A stretch of DNA of 64,000 nt from Heterostelium album PN500 (lineage: Eukaryota > Evosea > Eumycetozoa > Acytosteliales > Acytosteliaceae): positions 186,001 to 250,000 of the forward strand of contig NW_008805067.1 in the NCBI RefSeq assembly GCF_000004825.1, written 5' to 3'. The translations under genes and the position numbers were made by a program. Of this stretch, positions 62,378 through 64,000 are shown piece after piece (position 1 is the first letter of the stretch; each line of letters starts with the position of its first letter). Under the pieces are notes generated by a model. It did not search any database. It had not been told where the DNA came from and saw only the letters and a program-made list of their open reading frames with translations.

Positions 62378-64000
62378 ATGACAACGTCAACAGCAACAAC
62401 ATCGACTACAACTACTGCTATCTTGACTTCTGGCTCTACTCCTTCATCGACCATTGTTGCATCTTCATCGACTTTGATGCCAACATCATCATCATCATCA
62501 AATAGCAACAGCAACAACGATAATCACCATCATTTCAACAACAACAACAGCAACAGCAACAGCAGTATTATAAATAGTAATATGAATGGAACTGGCAGTT
62601 CCACTGGTACAAGTATAACCTCTATTCTTTCACCTTGTCTGATACAATATATTATCACATTTCTCGATTCGAATGTCGATCGTCTATGTGTTGCCCTCTG
62701 TTGTCGCAAGTGGTACGAGGAGCGACAACAATACATACAATTGAAGAGCTCAGTGTTGTCGCGTGTCGATTATGTTCCGCGCGGCTTAAAGGCGGCTGTG
62801 CGCGCTGCCCTCGACGCTAAGCTCGCTGCCGATCCCAACTCGCTGTCGGGCTCTGTCGCTGCTAGCTACACGCTGGTCGGCACCGGTAATCTGCCACTGC
62901 TGCCTGGCGCCATCCCCGCCAACACAACACACCTCCGACTGGCACCGGAGTTCAACCAGATCATTCCACCCGGAATACTCCCACATACACTCACACACAT
63001 CGAGCTGGGAAATGCTTTCAACCAGACACTGCTGCTCGGAACGCTGCCCGCGTCGCTAGTGTCGCTCCGCTTCGGAGCCAACTTTAACCAGCCGATATCA
63101 CCAGCGGCTATGCCGACAGCGCTGAAATCGATCGAGTTTGGACGTCGTTTCAATCGCCAGATCAACAACGGCACCATTCCATCGGCTGTCTCCGAGTTGA
63201 AGTTTGGCGACGACTTTAACTTCCCCATTCCGCCTGGCGCCATTCCAGTGTCGGTGACCAAACTCGAGTTTGGTTCCGACTTTAATCAGACGATCTCACA
63301 GGGTGTCATTCCGTACGCAGTGACTCACCTCACTTTTGGCTCACATTTCAACCAGGAGATTGCATACTACTCGATTCCGCCCTCGGTTACGCACCTGAAA
63401 TTCGGAACATTCTTTAATCAACCGATCCAATTCGGTGCCATACCGATAGGTGTAGAGCACTTGGAGTTTGGCGAGCATTTCCAACAGGCTCTCGGCTGCG
63501 GAGTCATACCGTCGTCAGTGCGACACCTGCGATTCAACTCGCCAACACCGATTATCGACTCGACCTTTATACCGTCGTCGGTTCAACATCTCATCTTTGG
63601 AAATCGATTCAATCAAGAGATCCCTCCCGATAAAATACCACCCTCCGTAACTAACCTCGAGTTTGGCGATGACTACAACACTCAACTCCTACCGAGAACC
63701 ATTCCAGCGTCGGTGACAACACTACGAATCGGCTGGAAATTCAACCAATTCCTCAATCTATCGAATCTTCCTGCGTCTATCACCTCTCTCTCCATTAGCA
63801 ATCGAGCACTTCTCAACAATCAACTGTTAGAGTATTTCCTGGCGACGCGTATCCAGCTGTCCATCCAACTCTGTGCCAATCCTCGCTTCTACACACTGCG
63901 TATCATCGACTCCAATTGGTCACTACTCATTAGCGAAGATATGGTAGGTGGATTTGTCACCACCGCCAAACTGAGAACACTACTCACCTCACAACACCCT
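62378..64000 (+). CDS. FNIP-repeat protein with F-box-like N-terminus (3' end outside window)
   Basis: The frame is open from the ATG at 62378 to the end of the window (541 codons). The first 85 residues are Thr/Ser/Asn-rich. An F-box-like segment follows (SPCLIQYIITFLDSNVDRLC, then ALCCRKWYEER), the usual start of dictyostelid FNIP proteins. From about residue 165 there are roughly thirteen repeats of 21-24 residues of the form (G/S)xIPxSVTxLxFGxxFNQxI. The F-N-x-x-I core names the family. Such proteins are thought to use the repeat as a protein-binding solenoid, with the F-box-like part linking to ubiquitin ligases; that role is inferred. Codon use is clearly GC-richer than most neighbours, notably in the repeat part. 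Confidence 0.92.
   Translation, partial: MTTSTATTSTTTTAILTSGSTPSSTIVASSSTLMPTSSSSSNSNSNNDNHHHFNNNNSNSNSSIINSNMNGTGSSTGTSITSILSPCLIQYIITFLDSNVDRLCVALCCRKWYEERQQYIQLKSSVLSRVDYVPRGLKAAVRAALDAKLAADPNSLSGSVAASYTLVGTGNLPLLPGAIPANTTHLRLAPEFNQIIPPGILPHTLTHIELGNAFNQTLLLGTLPASLVSLRFGANFNQPISPAAMPTALKSIEFGRRFNRQINNGTIPSAVSELKFGDDFNFPIPPGAIPVSVTKLEFGSDFNQTISQGVIPYAVTHLTFGSHFNQEIAYYSIPPSVTHLKFGTFFNQPIQFGAIPIGVEHLEFGEHFQQALGCGVIPSSVRHLRFNSPTPIIDSTFIPSSVQHLIFGNRFNQEIPPDKIPPSVTNLEFGDDYNTQLLPRTIPASVTTLRIGWKFNQFLNLSNLPASITSLSISNRALLNNQLLEYFLATRIQLSIQLCANPRFYTLRIIDSNWSLLISEDMVGGFVTTAKLRTLLTSQHP

Overview
This window is nuclear DNA from a dictyostelid social amoeba. The non-coding DNA is very AT-rich with long A/T homopolymers. 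Introns are short and AT-rich with GTAAGT/GTATGT donors. Proteins carry poly-Asn and poly-Gln runs. Several gene families are typical of dictyostelids: FNIP repeats, IPT/TIG surface proteins, and a myosin-heavy-chain-kinase-type alpha-kinase fused to WD repeats. Coding GC is clearly higher than I would expect from Dictyostelium discoideum, so another dictyostelid lineage is likely, but I cannot name the species.

Layout from left to right. The 3' part of a TGS1 cap hypermethylase (+) converges on a cysteine dioxygenase (-). After a 3.3 kb AT-rich gap comes a run of minus-strand genes: nucleoporin Nup133 (8 exons), a UER1-type nucleotide-rhamnose epimerase/reductase, a coiled-coil protein, a WDCP-like protein, and an ectonucleotide pyrophosphatase/phosphodiesterase. 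Between UER1 and the coiled-coil gene lies a duplicated exon-intron module that looks like a tiny unrecognised gene. Next are adenosine kinase (+), a lysine-rich protein with a 16-nt exon (-), an inositol hexakisphosphate kinase (+), mitochondrial ETF-ubiquinone oxidoreductase (+), a PPR protein (-), and a gene with an integrase-type zinc-binding domain (+). Then comes a 9.5 kb gene (+) for a roughly 3,069-residue secreted protein: a DNase II-like N-terminus without its catalytic histidines, about twelve IPT/TIG domains, and Thr-rich mucin-like tandem repeats. It converges on gamma-glutamyltransferase (-). The last third holds an SLC35F5-like transporter (+), the alpha-kinase/WD40 gene (-), an EF-hand two-pore channel (-), a small GPI-anchored CHRD-like protein (+), and the 5' part of an F-box-like/FNIP-repeat gene (+) that leaves the window.

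There is no operon-like organisation. Genes are independent, and convergent gaps can be very short (58 bp at 41798-41855, 114 bp at 29037-29150). One divergent pair shares about 130 bp of promoter (30039-30171). I joined exons by hand from canonical splice signals and checked frame across every junction unless stated otherwise. The best candidates for something undescribed are the DNase II-like/IPT-TIG/mucin giant and the duplicated mini-gene at 11.7-12.3 kb.
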